The notes beneath the pieces were generated by a model that was not told the origin of the DNA, ran no database searches, and saw only the letters and a list, made by a program, of their open reading frames with translations. Positions 1-9,195 of a DNA stretch of 43,002 nt are shown here, in pieces (the first letter of the stretch is position 1; every line of letters begins with the position of its first letter). The stretch comes from JAFGSZ01 sp964492185 (GTDB lineage Bacteria > Bacteroidota > Bacteroidia > Bacteroidales > UBA10428), in assembly GCA_964492185.1 (NCBI GenBank), contig CAZBJH010000018.1, positions 1 through 43,002 of the forward strand, in the 5' to 3' direction. The position numbers were made by a program, and so were the translations under genes.

Positions 1-21
1 GGACATTATGGACAGACACTA
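1..21 (-). repeat. R1 element, right-edge fragment (copy 0, type b)
   Basis: The first bases are the reverse complement of an R1 end (TAGTGTCTGTCCATAATGTCC). The AATGTCC variant is the one seen in copies 21270-21414 and 29102-29233, so this is the outer end of a type b copy cut by the window edge. Its terminal TAG is the stop codon of the adjoining response regulator gene. Confidence 0.75.
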
Positions 22-726
22 TTTAGCCGGATTAAACTTATAGCCTACTCCTTTGATGGTTATTATGAGCTCACCTCCAATTTTTTCTCTCAGTTTGCGT
101 ACATGTACATCAATTGTACGATCACCGACAATAATATCATCTCCCCAAACATAATGAAAGATCTCTTCCCGTGAAAAAACTTTTCCCGGTTTTGATGAAA
201 GCAATAATAATAACTCAAACTCCTTCTTCGGCAGAATTAGTATTTTTCCTGCTTTTGTTACCATAAACTTTTCCCTGTCAATCTCCAGGTCACCTGTTTT
301 TATCATACCATATCCAATCTTTTCCTTTAATTCGGTAATCTGTTTACTCTGACGTTTTAGCAATGCCTTAATGCGACTGATCAACACTTTGGGTTTTACC
401 GGTTTGGTAATATAATCATCACCGCCGGCTTCAAATCCGGCAATTTGTGAATAGTCTTCACCTCTTGCAGTTAGAAAAGCAATCATAGTTTGTTCCATAC
501 CCGGAATTTCTCTTAACAGTTCACAGGTCTCAATACCATCAGTTTCAGGCATCATAATATCCAGCAATATTAAATGAGGTTTTAATTCCCCGGCTTTTCG
601 CAATGCATCTTTGCCATTTAAAGATGTGTAAACTTCAAATCCTGCATTTCTTAGATTATAAGACAGAAACTCAAGTATATCCTTTTCATCATCAACTAAC
701 AATATCTTGTATTGACTATAGTCCAT
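19..726 (-). CDS. OmpR/PhoB-type response regulator
   Basis: Two-component transcription regulator of 235 residues. The receiver domain (about 5-120) has the acidic pair D12/D13, phosphoacceptor D56 in LILLDIMMP, T86 and K108. The winged-helix DNA-binding domain (about 140-233) has the typical VGDRTIDVHVRKLREKIG recognition region and a KGVGYKF wing. No sensor kinase is encoded next to it here. The gene lies 58 bp downstream of the glycosyltransferase on the same strand and could share its transcript. The protein ends AAA-TAG, where the TAG is the terminal triplet of a repeat element (R1); the C-terminus is of normal length for the family. Target genes cannot be told from the sequence. Confidence 0.93.
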   Translation of the reverse strand: MDYSQYKILLVDDEKDILEFLSYNLRNAGFEVYTSLNGKDALRKAGELKPHLILLDIMMPETDGIETCELLREIPGMEQTMIAFLTARGEDYSQIAGFEAGGDDYITKPVKPKVLISRIKALLKRQSKQITELKEKIGYGMIKTGDLEIDREKFMVTKAGKILILPKKEFELLLLLSSKPGKVFSREEIFHYVWGDDIIVGDRTIDVHVRKLREKIGGELIITIKGVGYKFNPAK

Positions 727-764
727 TATTTTAAGAATTTAACATTAAAACATTACACCTCCAT

Positions 765-783
765 AGTTTATGGACTGACACTA
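765..783. repeat. Solo R1 end
   Basis: AGTTTATGGACTGACACTA is an R1 terminal repeat with one change (GTGTCAGTCC for GTGTCTGTCC). No matching body is present in the 58-bp gap, so this is an isolated end. It lies one base beyond the TAA stop of the glycosyltransferase. The same variant GTGTCAGTC recurs beside the rubredoxin gene at 39772-39786. Confidence 0.6.
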
Positions 784-784
784 T

Positions 785-1912
785 TTAATGATCCATACAT
801 TTTAAAATACTGCCCCATAATTTATCAGCTGTTTTATCCCAACTGAATTTCGCTTTTTGTATACGTCCTTTTTCTATCAGATCATTCCTCAATCCGCCAT
901 CAAGGAACAATTTTGTCATGGCCTTATAAATTGATTCGGGTGAATGTGGATTGACATACAATGCTGCATTACCTGCTACTTCGGGCATGGATGATGTTTT
1001 TGATGTAATAACGGGCACATCACTGAAAAATGCTTCAAGCAAGGGGATACCGAAACCTTCGAAATAGGAGGGATAAGCCAGGGCAAATGCCGAAGCGGTG
1101 ATTTTTCTCAAAACATCTATTTCCAATCTCCCTGTAAAAATAATATCATTTCTATTTTTTGCCTTCTCCAAAGCCTCCTGTACATTACTTGTCCACCATT
1201 TCTTTGAACCGACCACCAACAACTTAAAATTTGAATTATGTGATTGTTTGAACATTTCAAATGCCCTGATTAAATTTGCCAGGTTTTTTCGGGGATGTAT
1301 CAAGCCGACAAACAAGAAATACGGACATCCCTGTGAATAATGATTTTGAATATCAGCCCTGGCATTATTATCCATTGGCTGATAAATCTCATTAGCCCCA
1401 TTATAAACTACATCAATCTTTTGAGGGTCATATTCAAATCTTTTGACAATGTCTTTTTTTGTATATTCCGAAACAGTAGCAATACGTGTTGCTTTATTAA
1501 TGAACCTTGGGAAAAAATACTTGTAATATTTGCGAACATGCCAGGGTATGAATTCCGGATAGTGGAAAAAATTCAGGTCATGGATCACGGGTAGAGAATT
1601 TATCCTTGTGTTCAGAGACAACCATCCGTCAGGAGATAAGAACAGGTCGGGTTTGTGTTTTAGCAAAGCTAACGCCAGGCTATATTCAAAATAAATATAC
1701 CATAATACCGGATGTCTTGCCTGTGGAGGTATCACAACAGGTTTAATATTATCAGAAAAGATAAACTCATCAGAAAATTCGCGATCAAATAAAAAGATAA
1801 ATTCATGCTCCTTATGCCGGGTAACAATGCGTTTCAAAGTTTCATATGTAAACCATCCTATCCCTTCAAGTCTGCCGGGGAGCAGCAAGCGTGTATTGAC
1901 TGCTATTCTCAT
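785..1912 (-). CDS. Glycosyltransferase, GT4 family (GT-B fold)
   Basis: Retaining glycosyltransferase of 375 residues, acting in the cytoplasm on a nucleotide-sugar donor, probably for surface polysaccharide or glycan assembly (family inference; substrate unknown). The N-terminal Rossmann half starts MRIAVNTRLLLPG with a glycine-rich acceptor loop (LEGIGWFTYE). The C-terminal half has FVGLIHPRKNLANLI, a GRLEIDVLRKITASA stretch, and the E-x7-E nucleotide-binding motif in YFEGFGIPLLEAFFSD, followed by SSMPEVAGNAALYVNP. It stands alone, without other polysaccharide genes nearby. Its TAA stop is one base away from an R1 end. Confidence 0.9.
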   Translation of the reverse strand: MRIAVNTRLLLPGRLEGIGWFTYETLKRIVTRHKEHEFIFLFDREFSDEFIFSDNIKPVVIPPQARHPVLWYIYFEYSLALALLKHKPDLFLSPDGWLSLNTRINSLPVIHDLNFFHYPEFIPWHVRKYYKYFFPRFINKATRIATVSEYTKKDIVKRFEYDPQKIDVVYNGANEIYQPMDNNARADIQNHYSQGCPYFLFVGLIHPRKNLANLIRAFEMFKQSHNSNFKLLVVGSKKWWTSNVQEALEKAKNRNDIIFTGRLEIDVLRKITASAFALAYPSYFEGFGIPLLEAFFSDVPVITSKTSSMPEVAGNAALYVNPHSPESIYKAMTKLFLDGGLRNDLIEKGRIQKAKFSWDKTADKLWGSILKCMDH

Positions 1913-1929
1913 AATAATCGAAGTATGAA

Positions 1930-1937
1930 CAAATGTA
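1930..1937 (-). promoter_or_regulatory. Candidate Bacteroidota -7 box for the glycosyltransferase
   Basis: On the minus strand this reads TACATTTG, matching TAnnTTTG, 17 bp before the glycosyltransferase start codon. No clear TTTG is seen 19-21 bp upstream, so this is only a candidate. Confidence 0.3.
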
Positions 1938-1999
1938 AAAAAAAAAGGTGAATGAGGAATACAGTCGGCTACACTACAAACTTTTTCAGTAGACCCTTC

Positions 2000-3532
2000 T
2001 TATCCCTGATGAGTCTGCCGAAGCAGGTCGTTTACAGTTTTCACCGGGTTAAATGTTTCGATGGGTACTTCAACAAAAATAGTATTCCAGTCCGACATCG
2101 CTCCATTCCATAAACCCGGCAATTCGAGGGCTTTTAATTCTCTGCCGTCTTTGGATTTATTGGAAATAAAGCCTGTGGCCGGGTCACGATATTGCAACAA
2201 ATCGAATTTTTCACCCTTGTAGTCGTAAACACTGCAAATAATATCCACCGGGTTAAAATGAGTGGAACTATCATGTATTTCTTTTTGATCGGTACGGTTC
2301 ATGTCTATCTGGGTAGTTTCCACTATTTGCAATGATATAGTTCCATCGGGATTCACAGCCCAGAACGGGCCCCCACCAGGTTCACCCTCATTCTTAACCA
2401 TACCGCATACACGAATGGGCCTGTTCAGTTTTCTTTTCAAATATTCAATAAGCTGATCTTCATTATTAAAAGAATTAGACCCGGGTAATACACATAATTC
2501 ATTTTCCAAAAACCATTTGATCTTATCCAGTATTCCTCTGTCAGTAGTTGACATGTTGAGTTGTTTCAAAAATGCATCAATCTCCTGCTTATAAAACATA
2601 AGTATACCCGCCAAAACCTTTTTATATAATATTGTGGTGGGTTTTAAATTATCCGGGACAACATTATCAATGTTCTTTATAAAAATAATTTCCGCATCCA
2701 TATCACACAGGTTATCCAGTAACGCGCCATGACCCCCGGGTCTGAATAATAAACTGCCGTCTTCTGTGTGGAAAAGTTCATTTTCAGGAGTAACAGCAAT
2801 AGTATCAGTAGAAGGCTTTTGTACTGAAAACGAAATTTCGAATTGCACTTCATACTCTTCCTGATATTTTTCTTTAACACGATCATACAATGACTTAAAA
2901 AGCTCCAGGTGTTCAGGGGATACCGTCATGTGTATCTTCACGGTGTTATTTCTATTTTTAGCATAAAGCGCGCCCTCGGCAAGATGTTCTTCAAATGCAG
3001 TGCGGGTTCCATCGGAATACCTGTGAAAGTTCAGCAAACCTTTCGGAAGGCTGCCATAATTCAGGCCTTTATCAAACAAGAGGTATTCCAGTATCTCTGT
3101 ATATTTGCCTTTATGTATAAGGTCACTAACCGAAGTGTCATGTTTATCCGCGACTTTTTCAAGATCATCATAAAATTCGAAACGTGAAATAGAATTAAAA
3201 AATTCCAGAACACTATTATTCATAGAGCTCACGGGTTCGGAACCTTCCCGGCTGATTTCAGTATAAAACTCCAAAAGATCTTTAAACATGCGGGATGCCG
3301 CACCGGAGGCAGGTACAAATTTTAGAAGATCAACATCTTTTTTGTTATTGTATATTCTGTTGAAATAATTCGTTTTTTCTTTATCCAGTCTGATTATACC
3401 ATTTTCAGGAGTAGCAGCATCCTTAATTTCCAACTTCGGGAAACCCGATTTGAAATGTTTAATCTGGTCATATACCTTTTCCCGGCTAATACCTTTTTCC
3501 CTGAGTTGTTTAAGATCGTTCGCTGTAAACAT
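2000..3532 (-). CDS. DUF4301 family protein
   Basis: Soluble protein of 510 residues that I recognise as DUF4301, a family found largely in Bacteroidota and without an assigned function. No signal peptide or membrane segment is visible. Notable conserved-looking stretches are FVPASGAASRMFKDLLEFY (about 75-95), the FRPGGHGALLDNLCDMDAE region (about 270-290), and CGMVKNEGEPGGGPFWAVNP (about 375-395). The glycine-rich loops and DMDAEIIFIKNIDN suggest nucleotide or sugar-phosphate binding, but that is only inference. It is transcribed after the yjbQ-like gene with an 11-bp gap, so the two probably form one operon. Confidence 0.85.
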   Translation of the reverse strand: MFTANDLKQLREKGISREKVYDQIKHFKSGFPKLEIKDAATPENGIIRLDKEKTNYFNRIYNNKKDVDLLKFVPASGAASRMFKDLLEFYTEISREGSEPVSSMNNSVLEFFNSISRFEFYDDLEKVADKHDTSVSDLIHKGKYTEILEYLLFDKGLNYGSLPKGLLNFHRYSDGTRTAFEEHLAEGALYAKNRNNTVKIHMTVSPEHLELFKSLYDRVKEKYQEEYEVQFEISFSVQKPSTDTIAVTPENELFHTEDGSLLFRPGGHGALLDNLCDMDAEIIFIKNIDNVVPDNLKPTTILYKKVLAGILMFYKQEIDAFLKQLNMSTTDRGILDKIKWFLENELCVLPGSNSFNNEDQLIEYLKRKLNRPIRVCGMVKNEGEPGGGPFWAVNPDGTISLQIVETTQIDMNRTDQKEIHDSSTHFNPVDIICSVYDYKGEKFDLLQYRDPATGFISNKSKDGRELKALELPGLWNGAMSDWNTIFVEVPIETFNPVKTVNDLLRQTHQG

Positions 3533-3543
3533 AATAAGGTTCG

Positions 3544-3954
3544 TTAACTATAAATGGTTAGTACTAAATTTCTATTACCCCCGGAATTACGGAATTCACA
3601 AAGATAAATCCCCTGCCATGTTCCCAGGTTTAAACGGTGACCGCTTATCGGAATAGTCAGTGACTGACCGAAAACAGATGATTTAATATGCGCCGGCATA
3701 TCATCCGGCCCTTCCAGGGTATGAGTATAAACCGGATGATTTTCAGGAATAAGCTTATCAGAAAAAGACCGAAGATCTTCTCTAACCGATGGATCCGCGT
3801 TTTCATTCAATGTTATTGCTGCCGATGTATGCTTGATAAGTATGTGCAGCAATCCCGTTTCGGGTAACTCATCAAAACTATTCTTTATTTCATGGGTGAT
3901 AAGATGAAAACCTCTCCTGTAACCTTTAAGTGTTATTTCTTTTTGCTGAATCAT
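3544..3954 (-). CDS. YjbQ family protein (UPF0047)
   Basis: Small cytoplasmic protein of 136 residues, the usual full length for UPF0047. Family hallmarks are HILIKHTSAAITLNENADPS (about 37-56), the THTLEGPDDMPAHIKSS segment (about 78-94) and the end LGTWQGIYLCEFRN. Members have been reported with weak thiamine-phosphate synthase activity, but the physiological role is unsettled. It starts with ATG at 3954 and is followed 11 bp later by the DUF4301 gene, which suggests co-transcription. Confidence 0.9.
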   Translation of the reverse strand: MIQQKEITLKGYRRGFHLITHEIKNSFDELPETGLLHILIKHTSAAITLNENADPSVREDLRSFSDKLIPENHPVYTHTLEGPDDMPAHIKSSVFGQSLTIPISGHRLNLGTWQGIYLCEFRNSGGNRNLVLTIYS

Positions 3955-4044
3955 GGTACAATAAAATTATCACATAAAAATAAAACAATTATAAGGCAAG
4001 TTTGTAAAAATTCTTAAATGACAAAGATTACAATTAATTTTAAT

Positions 4045-4052
4045 TATTTTTG
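4045..4052 (+). promoter_or_regulatory. Candidate -7 box before the 4091 gene
   Basis: TATTTTTG matches TAnnTTTG and lies 38 bp before the ATG at 4091. The nearest upstream TTTG (4001-4004) is too far for a standard -33 element, so support is weak. Confidence 0.3.
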
Positions 4053-4090
4053 AAACATCACCATTCTTTGCGACAACACATGTTAATCTG

Positions 4091-4720
4091 ATGAAAAAAT
4101 TCTCAATTATAATATTATTAACAACAATACCTCTATTTGTTCAATCTCAGGAAAAAAAGCTGATACAGTTTACCGGGCGGCTTTACAGTGAACTGCTCGA
4201 ACCCCTGCCCTACGCGCATATATTAATTCTGAACAGTTTACGCGGGACTATAACGGGTGAAAAAGGAAAGTTTTCTTTTGTTGTTGAAGAAAATGATTCG
4301 ATTTTATTCTCGACAGTCGGATACAGGCGAAGAACAATTGTAATTCCCGATACTCTTAAAGAACCCTTTTTTACCCGTGATATTATTCTTGAACAGGATA
4401 CATTCATGATAGATGAAGTACGCATCTATCCTTGGAAATCATATGAAGAATTCAAGGAAGCATTTATAAATCTGAAGTTCCCTGATGATGATATGGAAAC
4501 GGCCCGGAAAAACATAGCACTCATAAAAACCCAGATAATCATGGACAACACCCCCGACCCGGGAGCAAATTTTAATTACATTATGCAGGAACAATACCGT
4601 CAGACTTTCACCCAGGGCCAGTATCCAACTTACCAGTTATTCAATGCCTTTGCCTGGGCTAAATTCTTTGAAGCATTAAAAAAAGGAGATTTTAAACAAA
4701 AAAAACAGGGCGGTGATTAA
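4091..4720 (+). CDS. Exported protein with carboxypeptidase-like regulatory domain
   Basis: Protein of 209 residues with a signal peptide (MKKFSIIILLTTIPLFVQSQ). Residues about 26-110 form a CarboxypepD_reg-like beta-sandwich (FTGRLYSELLEPLPYAHILI, GTITGEKGKFSF, FSTVGYRRRTIVIP), the same domain type that begins the receptor encoded 70 bp downstream. The C-terminal half (about 125-209) is helical and charged. It has no barrel, so it is not itself a receptor. An envelope role with the next gene is inferred from operon position; the ligand is unknown. Confidence 0.82.
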   Translation: MKKFSIIILLTTIPLFVQSQEKKLIQFTGRLYSELLEPLPYAHILILNSLRGTITGEKGKFSFVVEENDSILFSTVGYRRRTIVIPDTLKEPFFTRDIILEQDTFMIDEVRIYPWKSYEEFKEAFINLKFPDDDMETARKNIALIKTQIIMDNTPDPGANFNYIMQEQYRQTFTQGQYPTYQLFNAFAWAKFFEALKKGDFKQKKQGGD

Positions 4721-4790
4721 TTTTCATGCCATTTTAACAATTTTACCGCATTGATCAAGTTATTTATACAAAATACTGTTTCCCATTTAT

Positions 4791-7250
4791 ATGCGCATTA
4801 AGGTTTTTCTTATATCCTTCTTTGTTTTCATACTTCAGCACAGTATGATTAAGTCGCAGGAGCATGCACTGATCAAAGGAAAACTGACGGATGAAAATAA
4901 TAATCCTTTATTCTCAGCCAGTATCGGTTTGGAACAAATACCAGTCGGAACAGTATCAGACGACAGGGGATCATTTGAACTGCAGGTACCGGCAGGCAAA
5001 CGTATTACCGTGGTATTTTCATACCTGGGATACAAAGAAGAACGCCTGCCTTTGAATTTGCAACCCGGGGAGATATATGAAATAAACCTGAAACTTACTC
5101 CTTATTCCGAGAAAATTGACGACGTTGTTGTATATAGCCAAAGTGAAAGGGCTAACACCCTTGTCCGGATAGATATAAAATCAATTGATCATATCCCGAA
5201 CACTTCAGGCGGATTTGAATCAGTATTAAAAACACTTCCAGGTGTTTCTTCGGGAAATGAACTAAGCTCCCAGTATTCTGTACGCGGTGGAAATTTCGAT
5301 GAGAATCTTGTATATGTAAATGATATTGAGGTCTACAGGCCTTTCCTTGTCCGTGCAAGCCAGCAGGAAGGCTTAAGTTTTATCAATTCCGATATGATCT
5401 CATCCATTCAGTTTTCAGCCGGTGGGTTTGATGCACAGTATGGTGATAAAATGTCATCAGTGCTGGATATCAAGTACCATCGTCCAACTGAATTTGGTGC
5501 CACAACAACTATGAGTCTGCTCGGCGCTTCAGCACATGTAGAAGGTATTTCTCAAAACAACCGATTTACACATAATTCAGGTATAAGATATAAAACCAAT
5601 CAGTATCTCCTCGGTACACTTGATACCGAAGGGGACTATAAGCCAACCTTCCTTGATATTCAGACTTTTCTTACATATGATATAACAAAAGAATTCGAGA
5701 TTAGCCTGCTTGGAAATTATTCCCTTAATAAATTCAAACTGATCCCTGAAGTTCGCAGAACTGACTTCGGAACTTATCAACAGGCTTTGAGCCTTGAAAT
5801 AGAATATGACGGCCAGGAAATTGATCAGTTTGACAATTATATGGGGGCAGTTTCCTTTAATTATAATCCCCGCGAAAACCTTTCACTAAAACTCATCGGA
5901 TCGGCCTTTAGTTCGATGGAAAATGTAAGTTATGACATTCAGGGTCAATACTGGCTTAACCAGCTTGATAATACAATTGGATCTGAAACACAGGGCGACA
6001 GTATTCTCAATATAGGAGTCGGCACGTATCTTGAACATGCACGAAACACACTGGATGCAAGAATATTATCCCTTGCACATAAAGGAAACTGGTTTTATGG
6101 AAAGAATAACTTCAAATGGGGAATTAAATACCAGGCGGAAACAATATCTGACCGTCTTAATGAATGGGATTACGTGGATTCAGCTGATTATTCGTTGCCC
6201 TATTCCAATTCCGAGTTGTTGTTATACAGTTCATCGCATACGGAAAATGACCAGTTATCATCAAGAATAAGTGCATATTTCCAAAATACATTCAATATCA
6301 GCCTGAATGGTTCCGACATGTTTCTTACACTGGGCCTGCGTTCACATTACTGGGATTATAACAAACAACTCCTGATCAGTCCGCGAGGTACAATATTCCT
6401 GAATCCGAACTGGGTTCCGGACATTACATTCCATTTTGCCACGGGTTATTATTACCAGCCGCCATTCTACAAAGAATTAAGGGATCCTGAAGGCAATATA
6501 TATGATGATATAAAAGCCCAGAAATCAATCCATTATGTAATCGGAAGCAATTACAATTTTAAAGCATGGGACAGGCCTTTTGTTTTTACCACTGAATTGT
6601 ATTATAAATATCTCTATAATCTCATACCTTACAAAATAGAAAATGTCCGTATCCAGTATTTGCCGGATTTTTTTGCACGCGGCTATTCAACGGGCATCGA
6701 GTTCAAGATCAACGGTGAGTTTGTAAGGGGGATCGAATCATGGGCAAGCCTTTCAATAATGCGAACAAAAGAAGATGTTTATAAAGATTATTATATTAAG
6801 AGGGATGGAACCGTTGTAGTTCCAGGTTATTACAGGCGACCGACTGATCAGTTGATCAATTTCAGTTTATATTTTCAGGATTACCTGCCCAACAATCCTG
6901 ATTATAAAGTTCATCTTACACTAATGTTTGGCTCTGGATTACCATACGAGTCGCCTGATTATGACCGTCCATCCGAGATATATTCCCTGGGACAGTATAA
7001 ACGAGTTGACATTGGATTCTCAAAAGCGATAAACAGAGATATCGCTAACGATTCACCCCCGGGTGTACTTGGCAGGTTTAAGGACCTTTGGGTCAGCGCG
7101 GAAATACTTAATCTTTTTGGTGTGGAGAACAGGGCTTCTTTTGACTGGATCAGAACAGTCAATAACCAGGCAGGTCAGCCAAATGTTTTTGCCGTTCCTA
7201 ACAATCTTACCGGCAGACGTTTCAATGTACGACTAACAGCTAAATTTTAA
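4791..7250 (+). CDS. TonB-dependent receptor with N-terminal carboxypeptidase-like domain
   Basis: Outer membrane receptor of 819 residues. It has a signal peptide (1-22), a carboxypeptidase-like regulatory domain (about 26-112, with GTVSDDRGSFELQVPAG and FSYLGYKEERLPL), and a plug domain (about 125-235, with SVRGGNFDENLVYVNDIEVY and AGGFDAQYGDKMSSVLDI). A 22-strand-type barrel ends in the expected terminal Phe (VRLTAKF). It does not begin with a SusC-type signature and no SusD partner follows, so glycan import by a SusCD pair is unlikely. The substrate is unknown. The gene upstream (4091-4720) carries the same N-terminal domain type and is probably co-transcribed. Confidence 0.92.
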   Translation: MRIKVFLISFFVFILQHSMIKSQEHALIKGKLTDENNNPLFSASIGLEQIPVGTVSDDRGSFELQVPAGKRITVVFSYLGYKEERLPLNLQPGEIYEINLKLTPYSEKIDDVVVYSQSERANTLVRIDIKSIDHIPNTSGGFESVLKTLPGVSSGNELSSQYSVRGGNFDENLVYVNDIEVYRPFLVRASQQEGLSFINSDMISSIQFSAGGFDAQYGDKMSSVLDIKYHRPTEFGATTTMSLLGASAHVEGISQNNRFTHNSGIRYKTNQYLLGTLDTEGDYKPTFLDIQTFLTYDITKEFEISLLGNYSLNKFKLIPEVRRTDFGTYQQALSLEIEYDGQEIDQFDNYMGAVSFNYNPRENLSLKLIGSAFSSMENVSYDIQGQYWLNQLDNTIGSETQGDSILNIGVGTYLEHARNTLDARILSLAHKGNWFYGKNNFKWGIKYQAETISDRLNEWDYVDSADYSLPYSNSELLLYSSSHTENDQLSSRISAYFQNTFNISLNGSDMFLTLGLRSHYWDYNKQLLISPRGTIFLNPNWVPDITFHFATGYYYQPPFYKELRDPEGNIYDDIKAQKSIHYVIGSNYNFKAWDRPFVFTTELYYKYLYNLIPYKIENVRIQYLPDFFARGYSTGIEFKINGEFVRGIESWASLSIMRTKEDVYKDYYIKRDGTVVVPGYYRRPTDQLINFSLYFQDYLPNNPDYKVHLTLMFGSGLPYESPDYDRPSEIYSLGQYKRVDIGFSKAINRDIANDSPPGVLGRFKDLWVSAEILNLFGVENRASFDWIRTVNNQAGQPNVFAVPNNLTGRRFNVRLTAKF

Positions 7251-7545
7251 TGCCGTAAAACATACGGATGGGGAAATATTCAACATATCCTGAAATATAT
7301 CAAAGTATGCATATTTTTAAATTTTATACATATGTCTCGTATATTTATTAAATAATATATAAGCTTCAAAAACATCATCATCAACAGTCCAGCTATTACT
7401 AATAATTGAATTATCTCCATAAAAAGGGGGATGTATTTCAAAAACATGACAAATAACATTTTCAGTTCAAAAAAATAATTGTAATTTTATCTTTAATTAA
7501 ATATGCATATTTATTCAAATTGTAGAACTTTTAAAATAACCGTTT
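7251..7545. other. AT-rich intergenic region
   Basis: Between the receptor and the aminotransferase. TATGCATATTT occurs twice (near 7305 and 7502), and there is a weak CCGTA/TACGG hairpin just after the receptor stop. I see no gene, no convincing terminator and no full TTTG-TAnnTTTG promoter. Confidence 0.5.
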
Positions 7546-8760
7546 ATGAACAGTCAGGATTATATAGATAAGGAACACCAACACGGGGCCCACAATTATC
7601 ATCCTTTACCTGTTGTATTATCAAAAGGAGAAGGTGTATTTGTATGGGATGTGGAAGGAAAAAAATATTTTGATTTTCTTTCAGCTTATTCGGCTGTAAA
7701 TCAAGGCCATTGTCATCCCGACATTCTGGCTGCATTAAAAGATCAGTCAGAAAAGCTTACATTAACATCCAGGGCTTTCTTCAATGATTGCCTGGGTGAA
7801 TTTGAAGAGTATATCACCGGGTTCTTTGGTTATGATAAAGTATTACCAATGAATACCGGGGCCGAAGGTGATGAAACCGCATTAAAACTTTGCCGGAAAT
7901 GGGCGTATGAAAAAAAAGGCATACCGGAAAATCAGGCAAAGATCGTTGTATGTGAGAATAATTTTCACGGACGTACGATCACTATAATATCCATGTCGAC
8001 CGATCCTGATGCATATAAAGGCTATGGCCCCTATACACCCGGATTTGTTATTGTACCATATAATGATATCAAAAAACTTGAAAAAGAACTGGCTGATCCG
8101 AATGTAGCCGGTTTTCTTGTCGAACCCATACAGGGTGAAGCAGGTGTATATGTCCCTGATGACGGATATTTAAAAGCTGCCTTTGATCTGTGTAAAAAGA
8201 ACAATGTATTGTTCATAGCCGATGAAGTACAGACAGGACTTGCCAGGACGGGAAAAATGCTGGCATGTGATCATGAGGGTGTACGTCCCGATATTCTTAT
8301 ACTTGGGAAAGCATTATCAGGAGGTGTCTACCCGGTATCTGCCGTGCTGGCAGATGATGACATCATGCTTTGTATCAAGCCGGGTGAACATGGATCAACA
8401 TACGGGGGTAATCCGATAGCTTCCAAAGTTGCCATTGCTGCTCTTGAGGTACTGAAAAAGGAAAAACTTGCTGAAAAAGCTACCGAACTCGGGCAATATT
8501 TCAGGGACGAATTAAAAGTGCTTGAACAAACAAACGAAAGTGTTGAACTGGTTCGTGGAAAAGGACTTCTGAATGCTATTGTTATAAAGCCTGTTGAAGG
8601 AAAAACCGCATGGGATGTATGTCTTTCATTGAAAGAAAACGGGCTGCTGGCTAAACCTACACATCAGCATATCATTCGCTTTGCTCCCCCGCTGGTCATC
8701 ACAAAAGAACAACTAACCGAAGCTATTGGTATAATAAAAAAGACACTTTCAGAACTGTAA
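7546..8760 (+). CDS. rocD: Ornithine--oxo-acid aminotransferase
   Basis: PLP-dependent class III aminotransferase of 404 residues. It converts ornithine and 2-oxoglutarate to glutamate semialdehyde and glutamate, linking arginine, proline and glutamate metabolism. Evidence is the start YIDKEHQHGAHNYHPLPVVL, typical of ornithine aminotransferase, the MNTGAEGDETALKL motif, ENNFHGRTITIISMSTDP, FIADEVQTGLARTGK and the Schiff-base lysine K255 in LILGKALSGGVYPVSAV. Its full length and the N-terminal motif favour RocD over acetylornithine aminotransferase (ArgD). No arginine pathway genes are adjacent. An R1 element begins 11 bp after its stop codon. Confidence 0.93.
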   Translation: MNSQDYIDKEHQHGAHNYHPLPVVLSKGEGVFVWDVEGKKYFDFLSAYSAVNQGHCHPDILAALKDQSEKLTLTSRAFFNDCLGEFEEYITGFFGYDKVLPMNTGAEGDETALKLCRKWAYEKKGIPENQAKIVVCENNFHGRTITIISMSTDPDAYKGYGPYTPGFVIVPYNDIKKLEKELADPNVAGFLVEPIQGEAGVYVPDDGYLKAAFDLCKKNNVLFIADEVQTGLARTGKMLACDHEGVRPDILILGKALSGGVYPVSAVLADDDIMLCIKPGEHGSTYGGNPIASKVAIAALEVLKKEKLAEKATELGQYFRDELKVLEQTNESVELVRGKGLLNAIVIKPVEGKTAWDVCLSLKENGLLAKPTHQHIIRFAPPLVITKEQLTEAIGIIKKTLSEL

Positions 8761-8771
8761 ATGAATATAAT

Positions 8772-8938
8772 TAGTGTCTGTCCATAAAGTCCAATTTGCC
8801 GCGTTACGCTTGTCCGAATATTGCTCATTTACGACTAGTAAACTCCGCGTTTCCGGACCGCGCGAGCCTTGCAAATGTAACTTTCTGAACAGACGCATGA
8901 CAAGTTAAACATTATGCCAACTTTATAGATAAACACTA
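8772..8938 (-). mobile_element. R1 palindromic element, copy 1 (167 bp)
   Basis: Full-length copy in reverse orientation relative to 14518-14684. Its ends are TAATTAGTGTCTGTCC on the left and ATAAACACTA on the right (two changes). The body pairs with itself as a long imperfect hairpin with a short loop near 8840. It contains the same segments as the other copies, including CTCCGCGTTTCCGGACCGCG. No coding capacity. Confidence 0.85.
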
Positions 8939-8940
8939 TG

Positions 8941-8980
8941 AGTTTATTGACAAACTCTAATTAGTGTCTTTCAATAAACT
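8941..8980. repeat. Two R1 ends head to head
   Basis: AGTTTATTGACAAACTCTA, AT, TAGTGTCTTTCAATAAACT: two outward-facing R1 ends separated by two bases, forming a 40-bp palindrome with no body. The same CTCTAATTAGTGTCT junction joins two full copies at 21414/21417. Confidence 0.65.
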
Positions 8981-8985
8981 CTTGC

Positions 8986-9017
8986 AAAAAAACCCGGTTT
9001 CCCACCAGGTTTTTTTT
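8986..9017. terminator. Rho-independent terminator, bidirectional
   Basis: A-rich arm AAAAAAACCCGG, 7-nt loop, CCAGG and eight T. The 11-bp stem has one C-A mismatch and carries T runs for both strands. It would end transcripts from rocD. Confidence 0.75.
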
Positions 9018-9195
9018 ATTATATAAGTTTTACTTTTAAGAGCTTTTTAATGTGTAGTCAGTAAGAATATTCTACTTCATTAAAAAGATAATTATATATA
9101 CACAACCAATTGCCATTAAATGCGTATGAATAAAAAGAATTTCAAATAAACGATCCGGCATAACGGTCCGGGCATTAAACGAATATAGCGGATTT
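9018..9195. other. Intergenic leader before the cyclase gene
   Basis: AT-rich sequence between the terminator and the cyclase start. No clear TTTG-TAnnTTTG promoter or Shine-Dalgarno sequence was found. Confidence 0.4.

Noticed and set aside
7251..7545. ArgR-type operator or riboswitch before rocD
   Set aside because: Only generic AT-rich sequence and a repeated TATGCATATTT were seen; no recognised operator pattern.
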